Assembly: GCA_027067775.1 (NCBI GenBank)
Contig: JAMOVK010000042.1
Coordinates: forward strand, 1-50,692
Source of the DNA: Deltaproteobacteria bacterium
GTDB taxonomy: Bacteria; Desulfobacterota; Dissulfuribacteria; Dissulfuribacterales; QOAL01
DNA length: 50,692 nucleotides
Direction of reading: 5' to 3'
Shown: positions 28,996 to 38,698 of the stretch, in pieces
How the letters are laid out: each line of letters begins with the position of its first letter
How positions within the stretch are numbered: the stretch's first letter is position 1
The notes under the pieces: generated by a model
Databases searched by the model: none
What the model was told of the DNA's origin: nothing
Seen by the model: the letters and a program-made list of their open reading frames with translations, nothing else
Program-made: the position numbers and the translations under genes

Positions 28996-30345
28996 ATGAG
29001 CGACGGTTTGTTTAAGGAAAAGGTAAGGAACTTTTTCAAGATCCTTTGCCAGACTGAATGGAATGCAACGGCTGCTGGCCTTATAGTTGCGCTTTTAAGC
29101 ATACTTATAATGGCTTGGTGGAGGCCCTGGGGAGCAGTCGGAGCCATTAGGAACTGGGGGGAATGGATACTTTACGGTGTGGGCATTTTTGATGCCCGGC
29201 CTGCCTCCGTTGTTGTCAGCTCGGGTTCTGTAATTGGAATCGGTTTTCTAGCCGGGGCATTTATATCCGCTTGTCTTGGAAATGACTTTTCCTTCAAATT
29301 TCCTCCTCCTTGGGAATTGGTAAAGGCAATAATAGCTGGAATCCTTATGGGAATTGGTTCTGCCTTTGCTGGAGGCTGCAATGTTGGCGGGATGTACAAC
29401 GCCATTGGAAACCTTGCAGCCAACGGATTTACCATGTGGTTAGGTTTGGTTGTGGGAGTAGTTCTCGGGCTTAAATACATATACTGGGAGATGGAACACA
29501 TAACATGGGGCACATCTGGAGGGAAGAATTTCGATTTCCCATATGGTCTCAAGATTCTAGTTGGCATTGTCGCATTGGTTGTCCTTATTTGGGGTGCTTA
29601 TTATTACTCAGGACAGAGTGATAATTATGTCAACTCACTAAGTGGCATCCTTCTTATCTCTGCCGGGCTTGGTTATACTATGCAGAGGGGGCGCTGGTGC
29701 ATGGTGCAGGCCTTTAGGGAGCCCCATATGACTGGGGACTGCACCCTTGCCAAGTCTGTTGCCTTGAGCATCCTGGTGCTAGCAATTGGTGCGGCAGTTC
29801 TAAAGTATGCTGTTCCGCAGCGGGGTTCTGCTGTGGCTGTTCAATCCATACTCAGTGAAGTGATAGACGAGATTGATCCGGATGAGGTTGATGACGAGGA
29901 ACTGGCCGATACCCTGGAGGATGTTATAGATGCGGCTGACCAGGCAGTGATAGCTGCAAGGCGTACCCTTGATCCGGTAAACTATGTCCGTGGAACCTTT
30001 GGCTGGGGTGGTGTCCTTGGAGGTTTTTTGTTCGGACTTGGAGCCATGTTTGCAGGTGGTTGCGGTTCTGGAACCTTGTGGCGCGTAGGCGAGGGGCAGA
30101 TGAAACTTTGGCTGGTGGTGCCTTTCTTTGGGATATCCAATGCCCTTATGACAAAATGGTTTCGGGCAATCCACATGGAAGGAGTTGGTCCCACCCATGA
30201 GGGATCGAAGCTGGGCATTCATCTTTATCTGCCAGACGCCCTTGGCTACGGTGGCACTATAGCCCTGGTAATGATCGCCATGGCACTTTGGTACATCATA
30301 GTTGATTGGAACGAGGACTCTAACAAGCTTATTGTAGAAATGTAA
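28996..30345 (+). CDS. yedE: YeeE/YedE family sulfur-compound transporter (two-repeat)
   Basis: IIAGILMGIGSAFAGGCNVGGMYNAIGNLAANGFTMWLGLVVG and FGLGAMFAGGCGSGTLWRVGEGQMKLWLVVPFFG: paired G-GC-G motifs of the YeeE/YedE family. Confidence 0.92.
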   Translation: MSDGLFKEKVRNFFKILCQTEWNATAAGLIVALLSILIMAWWRPWGAVGAIRNWGEWILYGVGIFDARPASVVVSSGSVIGIGFLAGAFISACLGNDFSFKFPPPWELVKAIIAGILMGIGSAFAGGCNVGGMYNAIGNLAANGFTMWLGLVVGVVLGLKYIYWEMEHITWGTSGGKNFDFPYGLKILVGIVALVVLIWGAYYYSGQSDNYVNSLSGILLISAGLGYTMQRGRWCMVQAFREPHMTGDCTLAKSVALSILVLAIGAAVLKYAVPQRGSAVAVQSILSEVIDEIDPDEVDDEELADTLEDVIDAADQAVIAARRTLDPVNYVRGTFGWGGVLGGFLFGLGAMFAGGCGSGTLWRVGEGQMKLWLVVPFFGISNALMTKWFRAIHMEGVGPTHEGSKLGIHLYLPDALGYGGTIALVMIAMALWYIIVDWNEDSNKLIVEM

Positions 30346-30391
30346 TTTCAGTTATGACTGAATTAAAATTATTATAGAAAAAGGAGGAAAC

Positions 30392-30649
30392 ATGAGCGAC
30401 ATCAAGATTGCCCCTGAAGGCTTAGAGGTAGCACGTACATTGGATGCTAAGGGATTAAGCTGTCCAATGCCCCTGCTGAGAACAAAAAAGGAGATAGAGA
30501 AGATCAACTCCGGTGAAATCCTTGAGGTCCTTGGAACAGATCCCGGTTCAAGGAACGATATTCCCGGGTGGTGTGCAAGGGCAGGGCATGAGTACCTTGG
30601 AGAGAGAGAAGACGAGGGTTTCATCCGTTTTTACGTAAGGAAGAAGTAA
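30392..30649 (+). CDS. tusA: TusA/SirA family sulfurtransferase
   Basis: LDAKGLSCPMPLLRTKKEIEKINSGEILEVLGTDPGSRNDIPGWCARAGHEYLG: CPxP motif. Confidence 0.95.
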   Translation: MSDIKIAPEGLEVARTLDAKGLSCPMPLLRTKKEIEKINSGEILEVLGTDPGSRNDIPGWCARAGHEYLGEREDEGFIRFYVRKK

Positions 30650-30705
30650 AAAATACTAACTAGTTTTCTTCAAGAGCTTATTGGAGAAAGGGAGGTTTTA
30701 AACCT

Positions 30706-31038
30706 ATGGCTACTGATCCTAATAAACTTGGTATCTTTGTTACTTCTCCCCAGTATATGAGGCATGTCATCGGCGTCGCCGCTGCTGCCAAGAGGGCTGG
30801 GAAGAAGGTTATGGTATTTTTCACGTTTAAGTCAGTGCATCTGACAAAACATCCGGATTTTGTCAAACTGGCCAATCTGTGTGAAGTGGAAGATCTGGCT
30901 ATTTGTGCAGATAGCTACACCTGTGAAGGTTACGATGTAGAAAAGGATGTTCCAAAGGGATTGATTCCTCGTCAGATGAGAACGCAGGCCTATCATGGTG
31001 CCATTATTGACGAGTGTGGAAAGTATCTGGTCCTTTAA
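30706..31038 (+). CDS. DsrE-like family protein
   Basis: KLGIFVTSPQYMRHVIGVAAAAKRAGKKVMVFFTFKSVHLTK...FVKLANLCEVEDLAICADSYTCEGY; small DsrE-like alpha/beta pattern, adjacent to tusA. Confidence 0.8.
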   Translation: MATDPNKLGIFVTSPQYMRHVIGVAAAAKRAGKKVMVFFTFKSVHLTKHPDFVKLANLCEVEDLAICADSYTCEGYDVEKDVPKGLIPRQMRTQAYHGAIIDECGKYLVL

Positions 31039-31055
31039 ACAGGAGGCTTAAAATT

Positions 31056-31397
31056 ATGGAATCCAAAAAGTGTTATTTTTTGATGCAAAATAGGATGTAT
31101 GCAGGAGATGCAGTACGTTCTGCCTTGGGTCTTGCCGTTGAGAATCACTATGCTTACCCGGTTTTCATGTATAATGAATATCCCCGTTTTTCCGATTATG
31201 TAAAGGAAAACATAGATTGGATAAGAGATATGGAAGGGGATGTCTTGGCTGTGGATGGAGAAGATGTCGAAGGTGTTGAACTGACGAAAATCACTCTAGA
31301 AGAGCTTGGCGAGAAGTTGAGAGAGGCCGATCTTATCATACCTTACGGACTGCCAAAGCAGAGCAAGACTCCACCACCGGCATGTTCAGAAGAGTAA
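31056..31397 (+). CDS. Conserved hypothetical in yedE-tusA cluster, possibly DsrE/DsrF-like fold
   Basis: MESKKCYFLMQNRMYAGDAVRSALGLAVENHYAYPVFMYNEYPRF...; start reset from 31014 to ATG 31056 with AGGAGG upstream. Confidence 0.7.
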   Translation: MESKKCYFLMQNRMYAGDAVRSALGLAVENHYAYPVFMYNEYPRFSDYVKENIDWIRDMEGDVLAVDGEDVEGVELTKITLEELGEKLREADLIIPYGLPKQSKTPPPACSEE

Positions 31398-31415
31398 GAG
31401 GGGGAGGATAAGAAG

Positions 31416-31607
31416 ATGAGCGAAGAAAAAAAGATGAAAATATTGCACGTTTACAGGTCCGAGCCCAACGACGAAACCAATAAACTGGTAGAGATATTGA
31501 GCCGTGACAGGGATGCCATGGAATTCAAACTCTATGTCAACGATCCCAACTATGATACGTTAGTTCAAATGATCTTTGATGCAGACCAGACAGTTAGTTG
31601 GTGGTAA
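31416..31607 (+). CDS. Small conserved hypothetical in yedE-tusA cluster (possibly TusB/DsrH-like)
   Basis: 63 aa MSEEKKMKILHVYRSEPNDETNKLVEILSRDRDAMEFKLYVNDPNYDTLVQMIFDADQTVSWW; GGGGAGG-type SD region upstream; last gene before a strong terminator. Confidence 0.65.
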   Translation: MSEEKKMKILHVYRSEPNDETNKLVEILSRDRDAMEFKLYVNDPNYDTLVQMIFDADQTVSWW

Positions 31608-31637
31608 TAAGGTCTAAATAATCAAAACTAGAAAAAG

Positions 31638-31678
31638 AAAGGCCCCAGTTGATTTGCAAATTGGCTGGGGCCTTTTAT
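31638..31678 (+). terminator. Rho-independent terminator ending the yedE-tusA-dsrE-like cluster
   Basis: AAAGGCCCCAG ... CTGGGGCCTTTTAT, 11-bp GC-rich stem followed by T-rich sequence. Confidence 0.85.
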
Positions 31679-31712
31679 ATTGCCTTAACAACATTTAAAA
31701 GGGGTTTGTTAA

Positions 31713-32978
31713 GTGGTTAGAAAATTTGTTCTGATAATCTTTTCTTTTCTGTTTTTTTATAGCCTGTCTCTTTCCCTGGTCTGGGCCAAGATTTTTATAG
31801 ATATAAATTCTCCTTTTTTTGAAAAAATTCCAATAGCAATTGAACAGCCAAGGCTGTCTGCGATAACTTATGAAAATAGGCAAATTTCTAGCAAGATCGT
31901 AAAATTTTTATCCAAGGATCTGTTATATCAGGGTTTTTTTTCCGTGTTTAATTCAATGTCGGAAACGGAAGATGAAAAAATCGACTACAAGGTCGTCTCC
32001 GACTTTTCCAGAAAGGGAAAGTCGGTCACAGTGGTAATGAGACTTTATGACCTTACAAACGGCTCTATGATTGTTGGCAGGCGTTACATCGGTTCCGCTT
32101 CTGACATTAGAAAGATGGCTCACCGCTTTGCAAACGAGATAGTGCTTGCCATCACCGGTCGTCCAGGCCTGACCTTGTCACGTTTTGTTTTTGTATCGGA
32201 AAATCCATCAGGGCGTGAAATCTATTCTGCAGATTTTGATGGCTCTGGCATCCGGCAAGAAACTCATCTTCATACTATTGTCATGTCTCCTCGTTATTCT
32301 CCTGATGGCCATTTTATTGCGTTTACCTCTTTCAGCACCGGAAGGCCTTGTCTCTATCTAAAGGATCTTGCCAGTGGTCTGATTAAAAAGATGGCATGCT
32401 TCCAGGGAGTTAATATGTCGCCGGCCTGGCATCCTTCCGGAAAGCGTCTTGCAGTTACTCTAAGCAAGGCAGGCAGTCCGGATATATACATGATAGATCT
32501 TGCAGGACGTATCCTGAAACGGCTGACAAGAGGGCCTGGAATCAATGTTTCGCCTTCTTTTTCTCCCGATGGGCAAAAGCTGGTCTTTGTGTCAGACAGG
32601 GCAGGGGGACCGCAACTGTACATTTTGAACCTTGTCTCTGGCAAGATCACAAGGCTTACCTATTCAGGAAGTTACAATACGGATCCCCAGTGGTCACCAG
32701 TAGGCGATAGGATTGTATATGTTAGTCGTATATCAGGACGATTCCAGATATTTACCATCTCACCAGAGGGGGGAGATCCGGTTCAGCTTACCTTTGAAGG
32801 CAACAATGAAAATCCGTCTTGGTCACCAGATGGAAGGCAAATACTCTTTTGTTCCAATAGGATTGGTGGTAATAAGCATCTGTTTGTAATGCAGGCCAAC
32901 GGTCAGGACCAGAGACTTGTTGTTCAATTTGGTCATCGCGATTATTTTCCATTTTGGGGTCCTAACACCTTTAAGTAG
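31713..32978 (+). CDS. tolB: Tol-Pal system beta-propeller protein TolB
   Basis: Repeated SPDG propeller motifs: SPRYSPDGHFIAFTS, SPAWHPSGKRLAVTLSKAGSPDIYMIDL, SPSFSPDGQKLVFVSDRAGGPQLYIL. Confidence 0.92.
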   Translation: MVRKFVLIIFSFLFFYSLSLSLVWAKIFIDINSPFFEKIPIAIEQPRLSAITYENRQISSKIVKFLSKDLLYQGFFSVFNSMSETEDEKIDYKVVSDFSRKGKSVTVVMRLYDLTNGSMIVGRRYIGSASDIRKMAHRFANEIVLAITGRPGLTLSRFVFVSENPSGREIYSADFDGSGIRQETHLHTIVMSPRYSPDGHFIAFTSFSTGRPCLYLKDLASGLIKKMACFQGVNMSPAWHPSGKRLAVTLSKAGSPDIYMIDLAGRILKRLTRGPGINVSPSFSPDGQKLVFVSDRAGGPQLYILNLVSGKITRLTYSGSYNTDPQWSPVGDRIVYVSRISGRFQIFTISPEGGDPVQLTFEGNNENPSWSPDGRQILFCSNRIGGNKHLFVMQANGQDQRLVVQFGHRDYFPFWGPNTFK

Positions 32979-32990
32979 AGGTTTTTTATT

Positions 32991-33824
32991 ATGACAAAGA
33001 GCTTTTCTAGAAAATACCGCAACCTTTTTTATGGGATAACCTTGATGATTCTGTTTTCTGGCTGTGCCCCCCAGGCTCAGATAGATATGCTAGAACGCAA
33101 TGTGTCAGGGCTTCAAATAGAGACTCATCGAATCGGCGAAGAGGTACGGAATATGAAGCGTCAGATGACAGAGCTTCAGGGCCAGGCTGAACAAGGAAGC
33201 CGCAAGTCCATTGCAAGACTTAACGCCAGGATAGATAATCTTGAAAGTGAGCTAATGAGGCTAAATGGCCTTGTTGATCAGATTAAATATAACCAGGAAA
33301 GAGAAGAGGCTGAACTTGCTCAACTTAAACAGGACATACAAAATGTCGTTGATAAGGCCAACAGATCCGCATCTGCTGTGGGCACGGTTACTACCACACA
33401 AAAGAGCCAGGAAGTAAAGAAGACTACTGTAGAAAAGGCCCCGGTTGTAGAAAAAACTCAGGATCTTTACCAGGAGGGGTTAGAGCTGTTCCGATTGAAA
33501 AAATATCAGGAAGCCAAAAAGGCCTTTAGGGACTTTATAAAGCAGCATCCAAATTCTTCCATGGTTGCAAATGCACATTTTTGGATAGGAGAATGCGAGT
33601 ACAGGCAATCCAGGTATGAGGAGGCCATTCTGGAATACAACAAGGTAATAAGCAAGTTTCCCAAGAGTAACAAGGTACCTGATGCATTGCTCAAGCAGGG
33701 GTTTGCCTTTGCAAAACTTGGAGACAAGGAAAGTGCAAGGATTCTTTTGCAAAAGCTTGTAAAAAAATACCCCCATACTCCTCAGGCAAAGGCAGCCAAA
33801 AGGCAGTTAAGGCTTCTGAGGTGA
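32991..33824 (+). CDS. cpoB: Tol-Pal associated TPR protein CpoB/YbgF-like lipoprotein
   Basis: Lipobox-like SGCAPQ, coiled coil, then TPRs: QDLYQEGLELFRLKKYQEAKKAFRDFIKQHPNSSMVANAHFWIGECEYRQSRYEEAILEYNKVI. Confidence 0.9.
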   Translation: MTKSFSRKYRNLFYGITLMILFSGCAPQAQIDMLERNVSGLQIETHRIGEEVRNMKRQMTELQGQAEQGSRKSIARLNARIDNLESELMRLNGLVDQIKYNQEREEAELAQLKQDIQNVVDKANRSASAVGTVTTTQKSQEVKKTTVEKAPVVEKTQDLYQEGLELFRLKKYQEAKKAFRDFIKQHPNSSMVANAHFWIGECEYRQSRYEEAILEYNKVISKFPKSNKVPDALLKQGFAFAKLGDKESARILLQKLVKKYPHTPQAKAAKRQLRLLR

Positions 33825-33848
33825 AGTTGAACTGTTGATAACAACAGT

Positions 33849-35057
33849 GTGGTGCCGTGTATGGTGTTTATCTCAGAGAAATCAAAAAAGTCAACAAGGT
33901 CATTCTTTATGAGGTTCATTTTTGCAGGACTGTTGTCTGTCCTGGTGACGACCACAGTTTTAGGAAATGGTGTTAGTGCCTCAACTATTAAGATAGGCGC
34001 CCTCCTTGACCTTTCTGGACCTTTCAGTTCCTTTGGAACTGTAGCGTATAAATCCATAAGGTTTGCAGTTGAAAATATAAACCTCCAAGGTGGAATCAGG
34101 GGATGCTCCCTTGAGATCATGGTATTTGATACCATGTCAGATGAAAATAGGCTTGTAGAAGGTGCTAGCCAGTTAAGGGAACAGGGAGTCATTGCACTGA
34201 TAGGTCCTTCTGCAGCCAAGAATTGCTTGTTGCTAAGAAGATTTGCCGAAAACAAGGGAATTCCCCTGATGTTGATTAGCGGTACAAGTCCTGTTTTGAC
34301 ATTTTCTGGCATAAAGACCAGATGGACCTTTTCAACAACTCTTAACTTTTCTTCTGAGCTCAAGGCCCTGTTTTCTGTCTTTCAGAAAAGGCGCTATCAG
34401 AATTTGGGCGTGCTGGTCCAGGTGGACAATTTCTATAAGGAATTATTTCTTTGGATAAGGGGATATGCCCCTGAATATGGTCTTAGAATTGGATGTGCTC
34501 AGGGCTTTAATCCCAATTCAACAGATATTTCGAGAAAAATCAGTTACATCAACCGGTGCGATCCAGACATAGCCCTTATCTGGGCAAATAGCCAGGCCAA
34601 GGACATGGTCCAAGGTGTACTAGCCTCAGTTGAAGTGCCTGTTGCCCTGTCTCATTCTTTGTATGACAAAGAAATGGTTTATGGGGTAAATGCCACCAAC
34701 TTACTCATGTTCATTGCCATCCCTCGCGCTTTAGCCCCTTATGGTCTAAAAAGGTCCCTATCTTTTGAAGCCAAAAATTTTTTGAGCAGTTGGGGGCAGG
34801 ATTTGGAAACAATGAATTTTGACCTGCAACTCCATGCAGCCCAGGCATGGGATGGCATTATGGTTTTGGCCAGAGCCTTGAGGGCAGGAGGACGAAAGGG
34901 ACGTTCTCAACTCAGATACGCTCTTGAACATTCTGTCAAGGCATACTTTGGTGTGGTCGGAAAAATTTCGTATGATAAAAGGGATCATTCCTTTATTGTT
35001 CCCTCTTCGTTGCAGGTTTTGCGTTTTTTTGGCGGGCACTGGGGTCTTGCAAGATAG
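33849..35057 (+). CDS. Periplasmic ligand-binding protein (Leu/Ile/Val-binding type)
   Basis: IKIGALLDLSGPFSSFGTVAYKSIRFAVENINLQGGIRG; ALIGPSAAKNCL; no permease or ATPase genes adjacent. Confidence 0.88.
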   Translation: MVPCMVFISEKSKKSTRSFFMRFIFAGLLSVLVTTTVLGNGVSASTIKIGALLDLSGPFSSFGTVAYKSIRFAVENINLQGGIRGCSLEIMVFDTMSDENRLVEGASQLREQGVIALIGPSAAKNCLLLRRFAENKGIPLMLISGTSPVLTFSGIKTRWTFSTTLNFSSELKALFSVFQKRRYQNLGVLVQVDNFYKELFLWIRGYAPEYGLRIGCAQGFNPNSTDISRKISYINRCDPDIALIWANSQAKDMVQGVLASVEVPVALSHSLYDKEMVYGVNATNLLMFIAIPRALAPYGLKRSLSFEAKNFLSSWGQDLETMNFDLQLHAAQAWDGIMVLARALRAGGRKGRSQLRYALEHSVKAYFGVVGKISYDKRDHSFIVPSSLQVLRFFGGHWGLAR

Positions 35058-35065
35058 AAATTTTG

Positions 35066-35869
35066 TTACACTGTTCTTGCAATGGTTAATGCAGCAATGC
35101 CCCTTGCCCCATGATTTTTTAGCGTCCGTGCCAATTCGTTTAATGTGCTGCCTGAAGTCATAACATCATCAATCAATAAAAAGTTTTTAGACCCGTCCAA
35201 TTTTTTTATTTTAAAAACACCTCTGACGTTTTTCTTTCTTTCTGACAGGCTGAGGCTGGTTTGAGGAGGATTGTCGATATCTCTTTCAACAAGGTCTAGG
35301 CAGATTGGTACATGATCAAACAGGCCCTTTGCTATTAAAAGAGATTGATTGAAAAGTCTCCTTTTCAGCCTTTTGGGATGAAGAGGAACAGGGATAATGC
35401 AGGTTTTGTGCAAAAGGCCGTCAGATCCAAAGGGGATATCTTCCATCAGCCGTATAAGATGTGGTTTTGAAAGTTTTAGCAGCGCATTGAGACACGAGCT
35501 GTCACCATGATATTTTAATCTTTTTACAAGTGTTGCAATTGGATCACTGTAGATAAAAAAGGATCGAATCCAATCGAGGCTGTTTTTATTTTTTATACAA
35601 AGCGAACACAAATGGTTGGGAGAGTTCTTTGATGAAAATGGTACTCCGCATTTCAGGCAAATTGCTCCATCAATAGGTTCTACATGTGCCATGCAGCTAT
35701 TGCACAGGGGAAGATCGGATGGGATCGGAAGGGGCGATCCACAGGCCGGACAGGATCTTGGGAATAAAAAATCAAGGAGCAGGCCTGAAAGGAATTTTGT
35801 CTTTTCAGACCCGACCCTTTTTGAATTTTTTATGTTATTAGTCCATGGATTCAACAATGCTTTTTGCAA
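35066..35869 (-). CDS. ComF family phosphoribosyltransferase-like protein
   Basis: N-terminal Cys pairs (CPACGSPLP...CNSC...CLKCGVPF...CSLC), PRTase motif [22 protein letters not shown]. Confidence 0.92.
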   Translation of the reverse strand: MQKALLNPWTNNIKNSKRVGSEKTKFLSGLLLDFLFPRSCPACGSPLPIPSDLPLCNSCMAHVEPIDGAICLKCGVPFSSKNSPNHLCSLCIKNKNSLDWIRSFFIYSDPIATLVKRLKYHGDSSCLNALLKLSKPHLIRLMEDIPFGSDGLLHKTCIIPVPLHPKRLKRRLFNQSLLIAKGLFDHVPICLDLVERDIDNPPQTSLSLSERKKNVRGVFKIKKLDGSKNFLLIDDVMTSGSTLNELARTLKNHGARGIAALTIARTV

Positions 35870-37061
35870 ATTCTGAACATTTTACCCTGGTTGCCTCTGG
35901 AATCTGTCTTGCCAGGTCATATGTGACCCTCTTTTTAGCAATAGCATTTTCAATGCCTTTGTAAATAAGATCCCTTGCCTCTGTCCAGCCCAGATATTCA
36001 AGCATCATGGCCCCGGAAAGGATGAGGGAACCAGGGTTTACCTTGTCCTGTCCCGCATATTTTGGTGCGGTTCCATGTGTTGCTTCAAAAAGTGCGGTTC
36101 CATCTCCAATATTTGCTCCAGGAGCCATGCCAAGGCCTCCCACCTGGGCGGCAAGGGCATCAGACATGTAATCACCGTTGAGGTTTGGCATGGCAAGCAC
36201 ACTGTATTCAGACGGCCTTAGCAGCACCTGCTGGAACATGGCATCGGCTATTCTGTCCTTTATTACTATCTTGCCAGAAGGTACCTTGCCCTCAAATTCA
36301 TCCCACACTCTTGCCTCAGAGATGGTTTCTTGGGCAAACTCTTTTTCTGCCAGTTCGTATCCCCAGTTTCTAAAGGCCCCTTCTGTATACTTCATTATGT
36401 TGCCTTTGTGTACAAGGGTGACAGAATCCCTGTTATTTTCTATGGCGTACTTGATGGCCTTTCTTACCAGACGAAAGGTGCCTGTACGGCTTATCGGCTT
36501 TATTCCAATGCCGGAATCTGGTCTGATTTTGGCGCCAAGTTCATCTTCAAGAAAATCAATGACCTTTTTGGCCTCAGGGCTTTCTGCTGGCCATTCGATA
36601 CCGGCGTAAACGTCTTCTGTATTTTCCCTGAAAATGACCATATTTACTAGCTCAGGGCGTTTAACAGGGCTTGGCACGCCTTTGAAATATCTGACAGGCC
36701 TAACGCAGGCGTACAGGTCAAGTACCTGCCTTAATGTTACATTTAGGCTCCTTATGCCTTCGCCAATCGGGGTGGTAAGCGGTCCTTTTATGGCAACCAC
36801 ATACTCTGAGATGGCATCAAGAGTGGCCTTTGGCAGATACTGTCCTGTTTTCTCTTTGGCCTTCTCTCCAGCATATATTTCTTTCCAGACTATAGAGCGA
36901 CTTCCTTCGTAGGCCTTTTCTACTGCTGCATCCAAGACAAGTTTGGTTGCGCGCCAGATGTCAGGTCCTATGCCGTCCCCTTCTATAAATGGAATGATTG
37001 GATTGTTTGGAACATTTATACTGCCATCTGGATTTATAGTGATCTTTTCCCCTGTTGTCAT
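35838..37061 (-). CDS. icd: Isocitrate dehydrogenase (NADP-type)
   Basis: [111 protein letters not shown]. Confidence 0.96.
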   Translation of the reverse strand: MTTGEKITINPDGSINVPNNPIIPFIEGDGIGPDIWRATKLVLDAAVEKAYEGSRSIVWKEIYAGEKAKEKTGQYLPKATLDAISEYVVAIKGPLTTPIGEGIRSLNVTLRQVLDLYACVRPVRYFKGVPSPVKRPELVNMVIFRENTEDVYAGIEWPAESPEAKKVIDFLEDELGAKIRPDSGIGIKPISRTGTFRLVRKAIKYAIENNRDSVTLVHKGNIMKYTEGAFRNWGYELAEKEFAQETISEARVWDEFEGKVPSGKIVIKDRIADAMFQQVLLRPSEYSVLAMPNLNGDYMSDALAAQVGGLGMAPGANIGDGTALFEATHGTAPKYAGQDKVNPGSLILSGAMMLEYLGWTEARDLIYKGIENAIAKKRVTYDLARQIPEATRVKCSEFAKSIVESMD

Positions 37062-37250
37062 ATATGTTTCCTCCTTGCATGAAATGGATGGTTACAGTGG
37101 TTACGCTTTAGGTTTGATAGTGTTATTTTGGAAGTTTCTATAAGGCCGACACTCTAACGTATTTCAGAAAAGTTTTGTAGCGATTTTTGGTTGCATTTTG
37201 TTTGAAGTTAAGAAAAATTTTTTATTTTTGCATAAAATAGTGGAGGATCT

Positions 37251-38210
37251 ATGCCTACATTAGTGGTTAATCAGGGTGCCATTGGAGATTTGCTTTTATC
37301 TTTACCTGCTCTTAGGCTGTTAAAGAAACATGTTGGAGATTTTACCCTTGCTGGAGAGCCTGAAAGGTGTTTATTCCTCAAGGCAAGTGGAGAGGTCCCA
37401 TCCGTATTCCCTGCCAATTCTGCCGCATTTGCCCAGCTTTATTCAGGATCCATCCCTCCACATCTGGAATATTTTGATGACATCTGGTGGTTTACCAGAA
37501 GGAGGGGGCTTATTCCAACAATTCTGATGATGCCGGATTCCCCCAAGCAGACACGGGTTATTTTTACCGTAGATGAAGGGCCTAACGAGACCAGCTGTTC
37601 GGTATTTCAGTTTGAACAGCTAAAAAGCATGTTGGGAAACCCTAATGAAAAACTTACGGAGTTTACCCATCCCCTTGTTCATTCAAAATCCTGCAACGAA
37701 CGTACGGGGTTTCATCTGGCAGTTCATCCGGGGAGCGGAAGTCACAGGAAAAATTTTTCTCTTGCGCTATTTTTAAGCACCACCGAACGTCTCCTCAACG
37801 CCTTTGAAACCATTGACTGCTGTTTTATATTGGGACCGGCTGAAAAGTCCATTTTCAAAGATGTTGACCAATTTGCCAGAAAGTGGTCTGGAAGGGTAAA
37901 GATAGCAACGGGTTTTGACCTTCTCTCTCTGGCGCAACTGCTTGGCCAGGTAAAGGTTTTTTGGGGAAACGATTCTGGCATTGCCCATCTTTCAGCCTGG
38001 TGTGGGGCAGAGACATTTATAAATTTCGGCCCCACAAATCCAGGTTTGTGGAGCCCAATTTGTGGAAATGTTAATGTATTTCAGTCCGGGGCCTCTTGCA
38101 GCCCCTGTGGTGAACGGTTTAGACGTTGCGAGGAACTTATATGCCTTGATCAATTGGACACAGCCAAGGTTTTTGAGAATCTTGCCTCCAGTCTCAAAAA
38201 GGCTTTTTAG
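37251..38210 (+). CDS. Glycosyltransferase family 9 (heptosyltransferase-like)
   Basis: VNQGAIGDLLLSLPALRLLK; LAVHPGSGSHRKNFSLALF; FWGNDSGIAHLSAWCGAETFINFGPTNPGLWSPI. Confidence 0.9.
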   Translation: MPTLVVNQGAIGDLLLSLPALRLLKKHVGDFTLAGEPERCLFLKASGEVPSVFPANSAAFAQLYSGSIPPHLEYFDDIWWFTRRRGLIPTILMMPDSPKQTRVIFTVDEGPNETSCSVFQFEQLKSMLGNPNEKLTEFTHPLVHSKSCNERTGFHLAVHPGSGSHRKNFSLALFLSTTERLLNAFETIDCCFILGPAEKSIFKDVDQFARKWSGRVKIATGFDLLSLAQLLGQVKVFWGNDSGIAHLSAWCGAETFINFGPTNPGLWSPICGNVNVFQSGASCSPCGERFRRCEELICLDQLDTAKVFENLASSLKKAF

Positions 38211-38596
38211 ATCTTGCCCAGTCGTTCCAACTGCTGTTTGCATTCCAGGCAATAAACCGCCCAAGGTCTGACTTTTAGTCTTTCGATGCATATCCAGTCT
38301 TCACACTCCAGGCACTTTCCATATTCACCGTGGTCAATTTTCCAGAGTGCCTGATTTATTGCTTCAAGTTCTTTCTTTCTGGCCTCCATTACGCCTAAAA
38401 TTATCTCTTCCTGGAGGTCTATTTGGGCCAGGTCTTCTTCGTCATTTACATCATTGATCAACGAGTGGTATTCTTCACTGACTCTTGATTTCAAGTCCTT
38501 TCTTATTTCTTCCCATATCTCGTCCTTTTTTTTCAATAGAATCTTCTTAAATTCCTGGATTTCTTCCGGTTTCAATGGTCGTCTTGTCTTGGCCAT
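38207..38596 (-). CDS. DksA/TraR-type C4 zinc-finger protein
   Basis: Helical coiled coil then YGKCLECEDWICIERLKVRPWAVYCLECKQQLE. Confidence 0.92.
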   Translation of the reverse strand: MAKTRRPLKPEEIQEFKKILLKKKDEIWEEIRKDLKSRVSEEYHSLINDVNDEEDLAQIDLQEEIILGVMEARKKELEAINQALWKIDHGEYGKCLECEDWICIERLKVRPWAVYCLECKQQLERLGKI

Positions 38597-38698
38597 AATT
38601 TCCTCCTATATTTTCTTTGAAACAAGCTAAATGCTTTTTGTCCACGGTCAAGACAAAAGCGTCTTTAAAATATTCTTTTTTTTGATAAAATAAAGTTT

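Noticed and set aside
33782-34363. 193-aa minus-strand ORF overlapping the binding-protein gene
   Set aside because: Antisense to a recognisable periplasmic binding protein; composition consistent with a shadow ORF.
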